Below, piece after piece: positions 57,101-63,170 of a stretch of DNA of 64,000 nucleotides; position 1 is the stretch's first letter, and the number at the start of each line of letters is the position of its first letter. The notes beneath the pieces are model-generated. The model saw only the letters and a list, made by a program, of their open reading frames with translations, ran no database searches and was not told the DNA's origin. A program made the position numbers and the translations under genes. Location: positions 49,458,401 to 49,522,400 of the forward strand of contig OX392527.1 of assembly GCA_947623455.1 (NCBI GenBank), read 5' to 3'. Source of the stretch: Mimachlamys varia (taxonomy: Eukaryota; Mollusca; Bivalvia; Pectinida; Pectinidae).

Positions 57101-60100
57101 GTAATTATTTTAAATAATTTTAAGTTAGACATGAGTAATGTGATAAAACCTTTATCTAGTTAAATATTTCAACAACGGTAATAAATTATCTGCTTTTTTT
57201 TCAGAATGTGTCAACAAGGTTGAGGACATCAAGCGCCGACTGAATGGCTGGTTTGTAAGTCTACACACACAGAAGAAGGAACACAGGAGCAAGAAGTACA
57301 GATTGAACCACTCCCAGCTGAAGAAACCCAAGCACTACGGGGATTTCCGATCATGTTAGTAGACCGGATAATTTACTAGTGTATACCTATTGAGGGTTCT
57401 AGCCTTATACATTATGCATTTATAAAGAAATTTTTCTGGTCAAAACGGTGAGAAAAAAAAAAAAAAAAAAAGTTGGGCCAAGGTGACTGAGTGGTTAAGG
57501 TTGCCTGACATTTTATCACCAGCCCTCCACCTCCGTAATCAAAACTCACGTAGGGCATTTGCCAGGTAATGACCCTAGGTCGATGGATTTTCTCTGGGTA
57601 CTCCGGCTTTCCTACACCTCCAAAAACCTTGCATGCCTTTATAAATGACCCTGGCTGTTAATAGAATGTAAAACCAAACCAATAAAAAACAGAAATGTGA
57701 TTGTAAATACTAGGAGGCAGGTTCTATGTCAGGTACAGTGTAATATCATTATTGAATTTGGCTGGAGTATACTGAACCAATACCTGGTGTATTCGTTCTG
57801 AGGGGGTTTCAGGAATTTGAGTTGCTCCCTAATTGAAATGCCTTGCATATATTGCATTGACTTTAAAGTGTCTTACCTATTACATAAACCCTGATTTTGG
57901 TATCTTACCTGTGATACCTCAGCACCAAGAGAGACAGACTACAAACTTTTTGCTACAACTACGGTACAGACTTCAACTGTTGGTTATCGAGGTCTCCTGT
58001 ACACTATTACTGATGTTGACTCAGAAATATCTCTTACCTCTTACATCATTCCTGAAATGTCTTGTGTATTCCAGGGTAGACATAAGAAATAGCTATAGGG
58101 TCAGCTGGAAGAAAGGGCCAGCCAATCATAAAATCCACTGGTTCTTCTGTAAACAAAGTGACCCTTGGTGTACATGTAAATTAGAGCCCGGGACCTGAAG
58201 TACAGCAATTAACAGGCCCCGGTCACAAATGAACTAAATGGGCAGCTCTCCGAGACAAAATGTTTAGACATAGAAGCTCTCTGGTGCATTCTTGAGTATT
58301 GTAATCTGAAAATTACCATATACATATACTGTTATTTTAAGAAATTCTAACTCTATTTTTTATGAAAATTCACAAATAAAAGTAAACAATAAAGCCCAAT
58401 GGACCATGCATGCAGTCTGTTGTATTATCAGTTGTAGCGCTTTGTTATGTAAGTAGCCCTGGGCAGACAGGATTGTGATTACTGGCTGTAAAACAAGAAA
58501 TTTTTGCCCTATCTTTATTTCGCCCTCTCATGAAAAGAATTGAACCCCCCCTGTCTTGAATTCAGCGTTGTTCAAATGTAGAAAAATCATATATATATAC
58601 ATGTAATATGAGATGCAAGCCTACATTTGGAAAAATATTTGCTCTGTCTTGAATTCAACCTTCCATTGTTGGGCAAAAAGACCGAAAATTAAACATAGGC
58701 AATTTTTTTTCAATTTTACAGTATTTTCTTTCCCCTGGTATTACACCAAATCTAAAATGTTTTGTGTATTAAAATGCATCTAAAGTACATTACAACATAT
58801 CAGGCCCCGGTTTCATCAATGTTCCTTAAACTTAAGGAAATTCCTTAACTTAAAAATCTCCATAGGAAAGCATTACAGAATTTAAGGAAATTTCCTAAAT
58901 AAGGATTTTTCCCTTAACTTTTGTAAAGCTTTCCTATGGAGATTATTAAGTTAAGGAATTTCCTTAAATTAAGGAACGTTGATGAAACCAGGGCCTTAAA
59001 TGTTTTTATCTATGTATTACATCAAATTGACACGTGTTGAGTATGACATCCACTCTGAGTGACGTGTTTTGTATGTGACAGTTGGTCAGTGTAACTGTGG
59101 GGCGTCTGTGATGTGGGAGCGTCGTAGCCTGGACAAGGACGGCGACACTTACCTCAGCAACGCCGAGCTGGCGATCTTAGAGGACATCCACGAGGAGAAA
59201 TGTATCACGCCCCTACTCGAGTCATGTGACACGGACAAGGACAAACTTCTGTCCAAGAAGGAATGGTGCTGTTGTTTTACTGATACAGGTACGTACAATT
59301 TAATCTGACGAATCTGGTATAAATGTGTCAAAAAAACTGTCATTTTTTGAAGTGTCTTTCATGAGCATATTGACATGACCGTGTCGAGTAGTTGTTTAAA
59401 AAAAAATCCAAAATTTAAATCTTGCCTCATTTCTGTATAAAAATTGGAACGTTTTATTAATTTCTTATTTCATTAATTTGTTCTGACTATGCAGATAAAG
59501 TTGAAAATGTTTTAACTGTTGACAGTCACAAAACTCAAAATGTCCACTGATACACATTTTTACGAATGTAATGTTATGTACGCCAGGCGTAAGAATACTT
59601 GTTTTGATGCTTGTAATTTCATTTTGTAGAGGCTCCCTGCTTCAGACATTTAGAAAAGGTCAGGGAAGGAACAAATGATCAAGGTAAGAGTTACCTGAAT
59701 TATAGATCAAAGTAATTCTTATACAGGTAAATTCACAACAAACGATCAAGGTAAGCGTTACCTGAATTATAGATCAAAGTGATTCTTATTCAGGTAAATT
59801 TATAACAAACTATCAAGGTAAGAGTTACCTGAATTATAGATCAAAGTAATTATTATACAGGTAAATTCAGAACAAACGATCAAGGTAAGAGTTACCTGAA
59901 TTATAGATCAAAGTAATTATTATACAGGTAAATTCACAACAAACTATCAAGGTAAGAGTAACCTGAATTATAGATCAAGGTAATTCTTATACAGGTAAAT
60001 TCACAACAAACTATGAAGGTAAGAGTTACCTGAATTATAGATCAAAGTAATTCTTATACAAGTAAATTCAGAACAAACGATCAAGGTAAGAGTTACCTGA

Positions 60101-61602
60101 ATTATAGATCAAAGTAATTCTTATACAAGTAAATTCAGAACAAACGATCAAGGTAAGAGTTACCTGAATTATAGATCAAAGTAATTCTTATACAAGTAAA
60201 TTCAGAACAAACGATCAAGGTAAGAGTTACCTGAATTATAGATCAAAGTAATTCTTATACAAGTAAATTCAGAACAAACGATCAAGGTAAGAGTTACCTG
60301 AATTATAGATCAAAGTAATTCTTATACAGGTAAATTAATTTGAGAATCATCAATGTTGATTACAGTCGAACCCTGTTATATGGAAGTCAGTGGAACCATG
60401 AAAAACTTTGACTTATACAAGTATTTGTGTTAAATGAGTTCGAGTGCTTAGTGTGAAGTCTTGTGAGTGACGAAATATTTCGAATTAAACGGGGGTCTAC
60501 CAGTTGCAAGAGTTTAAGATAACAAGGTTCTACTGTTTATAGCAGTCTCGGGAGCTGAATTATATGTCTTGAAAATGAAGAAATGTATAGTAGTAGAAGC
60601 ATACAATGGACAGAAAAACCTTCTTTTTTTTTAAAAAAAAACATTGGCAATAAGCGATGTATATGGTTCCAACTATTAGCTACAAGCTATGAGTATATGA
60701 GTACCGAGTTTGACATATTCTCTGTTTCTGCCTATACAGGCTACAAGCCTAGGTGCACTACAGAGGGATACTACGAGAAGACACAATGTGATCCCACTGG
60801 GAAGTTCTGCTGGTGCTCTGACCTTGACGGCAACCACATCGCCAACACAAAGATCAAGGGCGATCCCCACTGTGGTAAGTCTTACTGACACAAAGATCCA
60901 GGGCGATCCCCACTGTGGTAAGTCTTACTGACACAAAGATCCAGGCCAACCCCCACTGTGGTAAGTCTCTCCTACACAAAGATCCAGGGCAATCCCCACT
61001 GTGGTAAGTCTTACTGACACAAAGATCCAGGGCGATCCCCACTGTGGTAAGTCTTACTTACACAAAGATCCTGTGCGATCCCCACTGTGATAAGACTTAC
61101 TGACACAAAGATCCAGGGCGATCCCCACTGTGGTAAGTCTTACTGACACAAAGATCCAGGGCAACCCCCACTGTGGTTAGTCTTACTGACACAAAGATTC
61201 AGGGCAACCCCCATTGTGGTAAGTCTCCCCAACACAAAGATCCAGGCCAACCCCCACTATGGTAAGTCTTACTGACACAAAGATCCAGGGCAACCCCCAC
61301 TGTCGTTAGTCTTACTGACACAAAGATTCAGGGCATCCCCACTGTGGTAAGTCTCTCCTACACAAAGATCAATGGCAACCCCCACTGTGGTAAGTCTTAC
61401 TGACACAAAGATCCAGGGCAACCTCCACTGTGGTAAGTCTCCCAAACTCAAGTATCCAGGGCAAGTTTATATATTTATATCTAAGCTTCATTGTTGGTAA
61501 GTACAGTTTTGTCAAGTACTTACAATGCTGTATACTAACTTGTGTTTTTTTGTTTGTGTTACAGAGAGGTTTGATTCAGCTGGACGCCCATTGGAGCTGT
61601 AG
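39436..61602 (+). CDS. SPOCK: Testican/SPOCK (Cow)-like secreted calcium-binding protein, 11 coding exons
   Basis: Joining 39436-39618, 42693-42768, 43609-43702, 54153-54336, 55128-55187, 56175-56229, 57205-57354, 59082-59288, 59630-59683, 60740-60874 and 61565-61602 gives a 1236-nt frame (411 aa) with matching phases and GT-AG borders. Order: signal peptide (about 1-22); four-Cys follistatin-like piece (88-109); very basic region (about 118-180); EC domain (about 219-340) with EF loops D285-E296 and D317-E328; thyroglobulin type-1 domain C340-C399 with six Cys and CWCS for the usual CWCV. EC followed by one C-terminal TY domain, and the pattern CITP..ESCDTD..EWCCCF..PC, are characteristic of testicans; SMOC and SPARC are ordered differently. 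Family members are extracellular-matrix proteins implicated in protease and Wnt regulation; that role is inherited from the family, not seen here. Odd: no Kazal half of the follistatin module, no Ser-Gly GAG site, and only 12 residues after TY. The missing Kazal could be a skipped exon in the 10.4-kb intron 3, but I found none. Confidence 0.85.
41259..41272. repeat. Poly-C tract
   Basis: Fourteen consecutive C residues followed by CAACAGG. Confidence 0.95.
42110..42144. repeat. 35-base poly-C tract
   Basis: Thirty-five uninterrupted C residues. Overlapping open frames with poly-Pro or poly-Gly on the two strands come only from this tract. Confidence 0.97.
42407..42632. mobile_element. Tigger/pogo-like MITE candidate
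   Basis: The left end TACAGTAAAACTCAACTTAC and the right end near 42603-42632 are inverted repeats sharing CAGTAAAA-like termini and AACTTACTCAAA, and begin and end in TA. CAGT(A/G)(A/G)AACC-type ends and TA targets are typical of the pogo/Tigger group. The element is about 226 bp with no coding capacity. Confidence 0.5.
42693..42768 (+). CDS. SPOCK: Testican-like exon 2 (aa 62-87)
   Basis: A 76-nt exon between TTATTCAG and GTAAGG, in at phase 0 and out at phase 1. It encodes a Lys-rich then acidic stretch (DQDD) in the testican N-terminal region, before the first cysteine. No motif by itself. Support comes from the open frame, the splice sites and the phase fit to exon 3. Confidence 0.75.
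42769..43608 (+). other. Intron 2
   Basis: 840 bp, GTAAGG to ACCACACAG. It contains a foldback MITE-like sequence at 42903-43083; otherwise nothing is recognisable. Confidence 0.75.
42903..43083. mobile_element. Small foldback/MITE-like element
   Basis: GGATACCCGCAGCTG at 42950 and CAGCCGTGGGTATCC at 43025 form inverted arms. Weaker inverted similarity extends outwards to about 42903 and 43083 (shared CCT..GT..AAATT). The loop carries TGATCATGAT-type palindromes. About 180 bp, non-coding. Confidence 0.45.
43609..43702 (+). CDS. SPOCK: Testican-like exon 3: four-Cys follistatin-like segment (aa 87-118)
   Basis: A 94-nt exon between ACCACACAG and GTAAGA, phase 1 in and phase 2 out. Cysteines 88, 92, 98 and 109 are spaced as in the N-terminal EGF-like half of the testican follistatin module (C-x3-C-x5-C-x10-C, followed by a basic K-K-x-L). 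The Kazal half that normally follows is not in the next exon. The upstream extension of this frame to a Met at 43485 lies in the intron and is not used. Confidence 0.85.
43830..44022. mobile_element. GGCC-ended MITE, copy 1
   Basis: A nearly complete palindrome of about 190 bp. It runs from GGCC and GGTTTCATCAATGTTCCTTAA to the matching inverted end ACGTTGATGAAACC plus GGGCC. Inside, TTAACTTAAGGAA and CTCCATAGGAAAGCATTA recur in inverted order. Non-coding; about the same length as the copy at 58803. Confidence 0.8.
44019..44185. mobile_element. GGCC-ended MITE, copy 2 (abuts copy 1)
   Basis: Begins with the same GGCC that ends copy 1 and continues AGGTTTCATCAATGTTCC. The left half is well preserved; the right end is degenerate and fades near 44185. 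It reads head-to-tail with copy 1 and shares its terminal four bases. Confidence 0.7.
44320..44637 (+). repeat. Dispersed 0.3-kb repeat, forward copy
   Basis: From ATAGGTGTAACC to TTAATGGGTATGG this matches the reverse complement of 53195-53472 at very roughly three quarters of positions. It carries a near-palindrome GAAGGAGATCTCCCTCATT. Both copies keep an open frame over the same 60-odd residues (SNEGDLPHS...KYSFDPDT), but divergence is not concentrated at third positions by eye, so I call it a repeat and not a gene. Confidence 0.6.
46130..46282. mobile_element. GGCC-ended MITE, degenerate copy 3
   Basis: CCCCTGTTTTATCAACGTTCC at the left and GAAACTGGGGCC at the right, with internal TTTCCATAGAAAAGCAT and a Lys-poor AT core as in copies 1, 2 and 4. 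Several small deletions relative to them. Confidence 0.6.
46629..46647. repeat. (TA)n microsatellite
   Basis: About nine uninterrupted TA dinucleotides. Confidence 0.85.
46806..47180. repeat. CCCC/GGGG-ended repeat with internal duplication
   Basis: Starts TACCCCCCC, is followed by a hairpin-forming GGGGGGGG block, and ends GGGGGGTA, giving short inverted ends. Inside, a block with GTATGCATTTGCTCAGTTTT and GACAGTACAGTATGAAG occurs twice about 170 bp apart. A GTCCGTCCGT run follows the head. It resembles the repeat at 63171 in layout, though not clearly in sequence. Non-coding. Confidence 0.6.
51173..52155. repeat. 26-28-bp minisatellite, about 36 copies
   Basis: The unit is TTTGGTATATTTCACATGAC followed by ACCATG, with 2-bp length variants in the TATAT part and A/C variation in CA(C/T)GAC. 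About 36 copies were counted by eye, with degenerate units extending left to about 51076. Minus-strand open frames here (repeats of WCHVKYIPN) are translations of the repeat only. Confidence 0.93.
52230..52463. mobile_element. TIR element (MITE), about 234 bp
   Basis: The left end starts TATAGGCCTATCTCAAAAGT and continues GTTGTTACCTCCCT. The reverse complement of 52425-52463 matches it with about four differences. It has TA termini. The interior contains TGACGTCA at about 52345 but no coding capacity. It begins about 75 bp after the minisatellite. Confidence 0.7.
53195..53472 (-). repeat. Dispersed 0.3-kb repeat, inverted copy
   Basis: The reverse complement of this segment aligns along its length with 44320-44637. 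It contains the perfect 20-bp palindrome ATGAGGGAGATCTCCCTCAT. The two copies lie 8.6 kb apart in opposite orientation within intron 3, so a pre-mRNA could in principle pair between them. Confidence 0.6.
54153..54336 (+). CDS. SPOCK: Testican-like exon 4: basic central region (aa 118-179)
   Basis: A 184-nt exon between TATGTTACAG and GTACAG, phase 2 in and phase 0 out. It replaces the place where testicans have the Kazal half. It opens with a strongly basic run, residues 123-142 (K/R/H at 15 of 20), with KKHHRK and GKRRSH clusters of the kind that bind heparin or polyanions, followed by a helical, charged stretch (ESRVKELDERPN). It is more GC-rich than its introns. Its last 66 bases are repeated downstream (see 54271-54880). 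Identity as an exon is supported by splice sites and by phase continuity with exons 3 and 5. Confidence 0.8.
54271..54880. repeat. ~100-bp tandem array seeded on the exon 4 end and its splice donor
   Basis: Unit 1 is the last 66 bases of exon 4 plus about 38 bases of intron. Derived copies repeat GCAACTTATGGCCATGAAGA..ACCAAG|GTACAGGATG. Junctions fall at 54337 (the true donor), 54441, 54535, 54635, 54735 and 54844. The exonic part of copy 2 (54375-54440) differs from the exon at only about two bases; later copies are more worn. Intronic parts are G-rich, with G-runs at about 54361-54374 and 54760-54777. The derived copies lack a pyrimidine-rich acceptor, so they are not complete exons. Use of the second donor would add 104 nt and reach a stop after about 22 codons. 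Confidence 0.88.
54337..55127 (+). other. Intron 4
   Basis: 791 bp, GTACAG to TTTTTTTACAG. The first 540 bp are the exon-derived array; the rest is AT-rich without recognisable features. Confidence 0.8.
55128..55187 (+). CDS. SPOCK: Testican-like exon 5 (aa 180-199)
   Basis: A 60-nt exon, phase 0 to 0, between TTTTTTTACAG and GTGAGT. It encodes a short, charged, probably helical linker (KHNRDFVSQHRLIENMEAVD) leading to the EC domain. No cysteines. It can be skipped without changing frame. Confidence 0.75.
55188..56174 (+). other. Intron 5
   Basis: 987 bp, GTGAGT to TATGTTTTAG. It contains a diverged direct duplication with a period near 177 bp (55507-55835); otherwise AT-rich and unremarkable. 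Confidence 0.75.
55507..55835. repeat. Diverged direct duplication, period about 177 bp
   Basis: AGATGCTGGA occurs at 55541 and 55718. It is followed in both by a TGTCTTTTATGGTCCATT-like block, then TGTCAGCATCT, CATCAA and AAATTTTT. Two copies only; non-coding. Confidence 0.65.
56175..56229 (+). CDS. SPOCK: Testican-like exon 6 (aa 200-218)
   Basis: A 55-nt exon between TATGTTTTAG and GTAAGT, phase 0 in and phase 1 out, encoding ELMHMGEGSKSEISRKYP. This is the segment just before the first EC-domain cysteine (C219). Supported by splice sites and by phase match to exon 7. Confidence 0.75.
56230..57204 (+). other. Intron 6
   Basis: 975 bp, GTAAGT to TTTTTTTCAG. A Tigger-like end (CAGTGAAACCTTGGTATACC at 56279) precedes a 48-bp minisatellite at 56525-56970. 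The remainder is AT-rich. Confidence 0.75.
56525..56970. repeat. 48-bp minisatellite, about 9 copies
   Basis: The unit begins AACCTGTATAATCTGACACC and ends CCTATTGGTCATACA, with a G/A variant (TGTGGTAC or TGTGATAC). Because 48 is divisible by three, frames stay open on both strands (162 and 150 codons, each repeating a 16-residue block). This is a consequence of the repeat and there is no evidence of translation. Unlike the arrays in introns 4, 9 and 10 it is not derived from a neighbouring exon. Confidence 0.93.
57205..57354 (+). CDS. SPOCK: Testican-like exon 7: start of the EC domain (aa 218-268)
   Basis: A 150-nt exon, phase 1 to 1, after TTTTTTTCAG. C219 followed by helix A (RRLNGWFVSLH, 228-238) matches the W-F-x-x-L-H motif at the start of SPARC/testican EC domains. 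The second half is a basic linker (KKEHRSKKYRLNHSQLKKPK). The donor is GTTAGT, the weakest in the gene. Reading through it gives stop codons at once (TGT TAG TAG), so this border is needed to reach exon 8. Confidence 0.82.
57473..57690 (+). mobile_element. tRNA-derived SINE
   Basis: An A-box-like head (GTGACTGAGTGGTTAAGG) resembles the D-arm of Ser/Leu tRNAs. It is followed by a degenerate B-box region, a body with GGTACTCCGGCTTTCCTACA, and a tail GGCTGTTAATAGAATGTAAA ending in CCAATAAAAAA. This head-body-tail order is what I know from molluscan SINEs. An A-run at about 57452-57470 precedes it and may belong to another insertion or to the target. Confidence 0.65.
58803..58995. mobile_element. 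GGCC-ended MITE, copy 4
   Basis: GGCCCCGGTTTCATCAATGT at the left is mirrored by ACGTTGATGAAACCAGGGCC at the right. The whole 193 bp is close to palindromic, with CTCCATAGGAAAGC and GCTTTCCTATGGAG as inverted internal blocks. It is the best-preserved copy with copy 1. Confidence 0.82.
59082..59288 (+). CDS. SPOCK: Testican-like exon 8: EF-hand pair of the EC domain (aa 268-337)
   Basis: A 207-nt exon, phase 1 to 1, between TATGTGACAG and GTACGT. EF loop 1 is DKDGDTYLSNAE (285-296) and loop 2 is DTDKDKLLSKKE (317-328). Both have acidic residues at positions 1, 3, 5 and 12 and Ser at 9, so both should bind calcium. Cysteines 271, 273, 308, 316, 330, 331 and 332 include the testican-type C-I-x-P-x-x-x-S-C-D and E-W-C-x-C-F patterns. 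The exon is clearly GC-richer than its surroundings. This is the strongest evidence for the family. Confidence 0.93.
59289..59629 (+). other. Intron 8
   Basis: 341 bp, GTACGT to ATTTTGTAG, AT-rich; nothing else seen. Confidence 0.8.
59630..59683 (+). CDS. SPOCK: Testican-like exon 9: first Cys of the TY domain (aa 337-355)
   Basis: A 54-nt exon, phase 1 to 1, between ATTTTGTAG and GTAAGA, encoding APCFRHLEKVREGTNDQ. C340 is the first of the six thyroglobulin type-1 cysteines, in the usual P-C-x-x-x-L-E context that follows the second EF-hand in testicans. Its last 14 bases together with the donor are repeated nine more times downstream. It is 54 nt and phase-symmetric, so skipping would keep the frame but remove a disulfide cysteine. 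Confidence 0.85.
59670..60334. repeat. 67-bp tandem array seeded on the exon 9 end and its splice donor
   Basis: AACAAA(C/T)GATCAAG|GTAAGAG recurs with exact 67-bp spacing. The true donor is at 59684; repeats are at 59751, 59818, 59885, 59952, 60019, 60086, 60153, 60220 and 60287. Ten junctions, nearly all with a consensus AAG|GTAAG. About 14 exon bases are in the unit. The first five derived units also read ..TTATACAG|GTAAATTC, giving a possible AG acceptor 24 nt before the next donor; the last four read ACAAG|TAAATTC, which breaks this. Confidence 0.93.
59684..60739 (+). other. Intron 9
   Basis: 1056 bp, GTAAGA to GCCTATACAG. It is made up of the 67-bp array (to about 60334), a Tigger-like MITE (60361-60538) and about 200 bp with an A/T hairpin near 60622-60642. 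Confidence 0.8.
60361..60538. mobile_element. Tigger/pogo-like MITE candidate
   Basis: TACAGTCGAACCCTGTTAT at the left is matched in reverse by ATAACAAGGTTCTACTGTTTA at the right, with TA at both ends. About 175 bp between; no coding capacity. CAGT-GAACC termini are typical of pogo/Tigger-type elements. Confidence 0.65.
60740..60874 (+). CDS. SPOCK: Testican-like exon 10: thyroglobulin type-1 domain core (aa 355-399)
   Basis: A 135-nt exon, phase 1 to 1, between GCCTATACAG and GTAAGT. It begins GYKPRC and contains C360, C371, C378, C380 and C399, with the Q-C-x6-C-W-C-S core at 370-381. With C340 this makes the full six-cysteine TY-1 set. Family members have CWCV; here Val is Ser. In some families TY-1 domains inhibit cysteine proteases; whether this one does is unknown. 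Reading through the donor ends four codons later (..HCGKSY stop). Confidence 0.92.
60844..61450. repeat. 43-bp tandem array seeded on the exon 10 end and its splice donor
   Basis: The unit is ACACAAAGATCCAGGGC followed by GATCCCCACTGTG|GTAAGTC and TTACTG: about 30 bases of exon 10 end plus 13 intron bases. Junctions are at 60875 (the true donor), 60918, 60961, 61004, 61046, about 61090, 61133, 61176, 61219, 61262, about 61305, 61347, 61390 and 61433: 14 in all. The copies near 61090 (GTGATAAG) and 61305 (GTCGTTAG) have lost the consensus; the others keep GTAAGT or GTTAGT. The first derived exonic part differs from the exon at about two of 31 bases. Confidence 0.92.
60875..61564 (+). other. 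Intron 10
   Basis: 690 bp, GTAAGT to TTTGTGTTACAG. The first 560 bp are the exon-derived 43-bp array; the last 110 bp are ordinary T-rich intron. Confidence 0.82.
61565..61602 (+). CDS. SPOCK: Testican-like exon 11: C-terminus and stop (aa 400-411)
   Basis: The last coding exon, in at phase 1 after TTTGTGTTACAG, encoding ERFDSAGRPLEL and TAG at 61600-61602. Vertebrate testicans have a longer acidic tail with Ser-Gly chain-attachment sites; this tail is short and has neither. Supported by a good acceptor and by a phase match to exon 10. Confidence 0.8.
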
Positions 61603-62002
61603 ATAAAGTGAAGCAGTACATTTCTCTAATTTCACAACCCCACCAAGCTTTTTATTGAATTTTATAAAAGAATTTTTGATCTGATACAAAATGCAAACCA
61701 TGTATATAAGAACAGTTTGAAAAATTATTGTGCTTTTTTTATTACATTATATTGAAATTTTTAATTGAGGGGGTGCTTGCTGTGAAAATAGCAAAGAAGA
61801 TTTTATGCGTGTCATGAACGCTTGATATTCAGAAAATAATTTCTGTTTGTCAAATTGTGTGATATCATATTTTTTAAGAGATTTTATATGGGATAGAAAC
61901 AGTCTTCCATTTCATTCCTTTTTATTGTGTAATGATATGGATTACACCTGACAGAGATTTGTTTGTGTTTATTGTTAAAACAAGCGATCAAGATTTACGA
62001 GA

Positions 62003-62092
62003 TTGAACAAGGATGGATCAAGGGAGATAATTCATGCTGTTTGTTTATTGAACAAAGATGGATCAAGGGAGATAATTCATGCTGTTTGTTTA
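62003..62092. repeat. 45-bp tandem duplication in the 3' UTR
   Basis: TTGAACAA(G/A)GATGGATCAA, continuing through GGGAGATAATTCATGCTG and TTTGTTTA, occurs twice in a row with about one mismatch (62003-62047 and 62048-62092). Confidence 0.93.
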
Positions 62093-63061
62093 TAAAACAA
62101 AATCCTGTGATTGATCTTATGATTTGTTATAGATAGGAGTCAATAATTACGTATCTGCATTGTACATTTGATAAACCTTACAGTATGTACATATGATTAA
62201 TGCATTTCAACATCATCACTTAGTCATATGAGAATGTCGATCACTCCCTCACCCCTAAATTGCACAATAAACTATTCCAACTTTTGAATTGGAAGAGTTT
62301 AAATGTGATTTTGAGGGTAAATGAGTTAATATGCATACTAGAGGTGTCACAATATACTTGGAGTGTTTCATTGAAATACAGATAGAATATATTTTGATAA
62401 CTCTCTCAAAATGTTATTAACTTCAATTAAATGATTCCCGCCACTAGTAAAAGCCTGATTAAGTGAACTTGTCACCAAAGTTTAAATACCTAGTAGCAAA
62501 TACATAAAATAAAGCTTTTGAGAAGCAATAGTTTGCAATTCAACGAAACATCATTTCTGTTCTACAATTAAGAAGATATGTCTATGTATTGTGGTAGTGT
62601 CCGGTATATTGTGGCATCTGTAGTATTACAAGGATATCTGCTTTGAAAAAAAAAAACATTCCGACTTTATCATTTTCTGTGATTCAGATGATTTTTTAAG
62701 AGACAGAAGAGTTCGATCTTGTTTATATGCTAAACAAATATGTAATATTGTATTTAACATTTGATAAATAATTTTATCCTACCATAAGAATATCTTCAGA
62801 CATTTTTTGTTACAAGCTGCATTTAAACATCATTGATTTTATGGTTTATTTTATTCCTTCTTTGTAATGAAAATGCTTAAGTCATGAGATTGAAAACTTT
62901 ATCAATTGGACTGAACATTGATTTCAAAATGTATTTTTTTAATTATTTTTCTTCAGAATTCATGTCAAAAAGAAATTGCTGTTGATCTGAAAAAAGTTGT
63001 TTTATAGGTTTGTTTAAATATATTTTTGTACGTTTAGATCAAATCTTTACCACCGATTTGT

Positions 63062-63067
63062 AATAAA
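63062..63067 (+). promoter_or_regulatory. Best candidate poly(A) signal
   Basis: AATAAA in GTAATAAAATCC, followed by a TGTTGC-like block and a long T-run at about 63100. Earlier AATAAA sites at 62266 and 62508 are alternatives. Confidence 0.5.
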
Positions 63068-63170
63068 ATCCTGCAGTCCGATAATTTCATTGTTGCTGAT
63101 TTTTTTTTTTTTTTGACATTTCAAAATTGTATAGGTAGTTAAAGACCCAATATATGTTACTTAAGGTAAT

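Larger units (their letters stand above)
57355..59081 (+). other. Intron 7
   Basis: 1.73 kb, GTTAGT to TATGTGACAG. It contains a tRNA-derived SINE (57473-57690) and a GGCC-ended MITE (58803-58995). A 121-codon plus-strand frame at 57833-58198 has no recognisable content and I do not call it. Confidence 0.75.
61603..63095 (+). other. Probable 3' UTR of the testican-like gene
   Basis: AT-rich and open-frame-poor. It contains AATAAA at 62266-62271, 62508-62513 and 63062-63067. The last is followed within 45 bases by a T-run, the best candidate for the main cleavage site near 63085-63100. Alternative, shorter 3' ends are possible. It includes a 45-bp tandem duplication. Confidence 0.5.

Noticed and set aside
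57833..58198. 121-codon plus-strand frame in intron 7
   Set aside because: No recognisable domain or splice logic; it would interrupt a clearly continuous testican frame.
51173..61450. Regular repeats that might be taken for a CRISPR array
   Set aside because: Units are adjacent without unique spacers, there are no cas genes, and the context is a eukaryotic intron-containing gene.
60710..61451. Frames across the 43-bp array on both strands (repeats of DLCVSKTYHSG on the minus strand)
   Set aside because: Repeat translations; the plus-strand version is exon 10 read through its donor.
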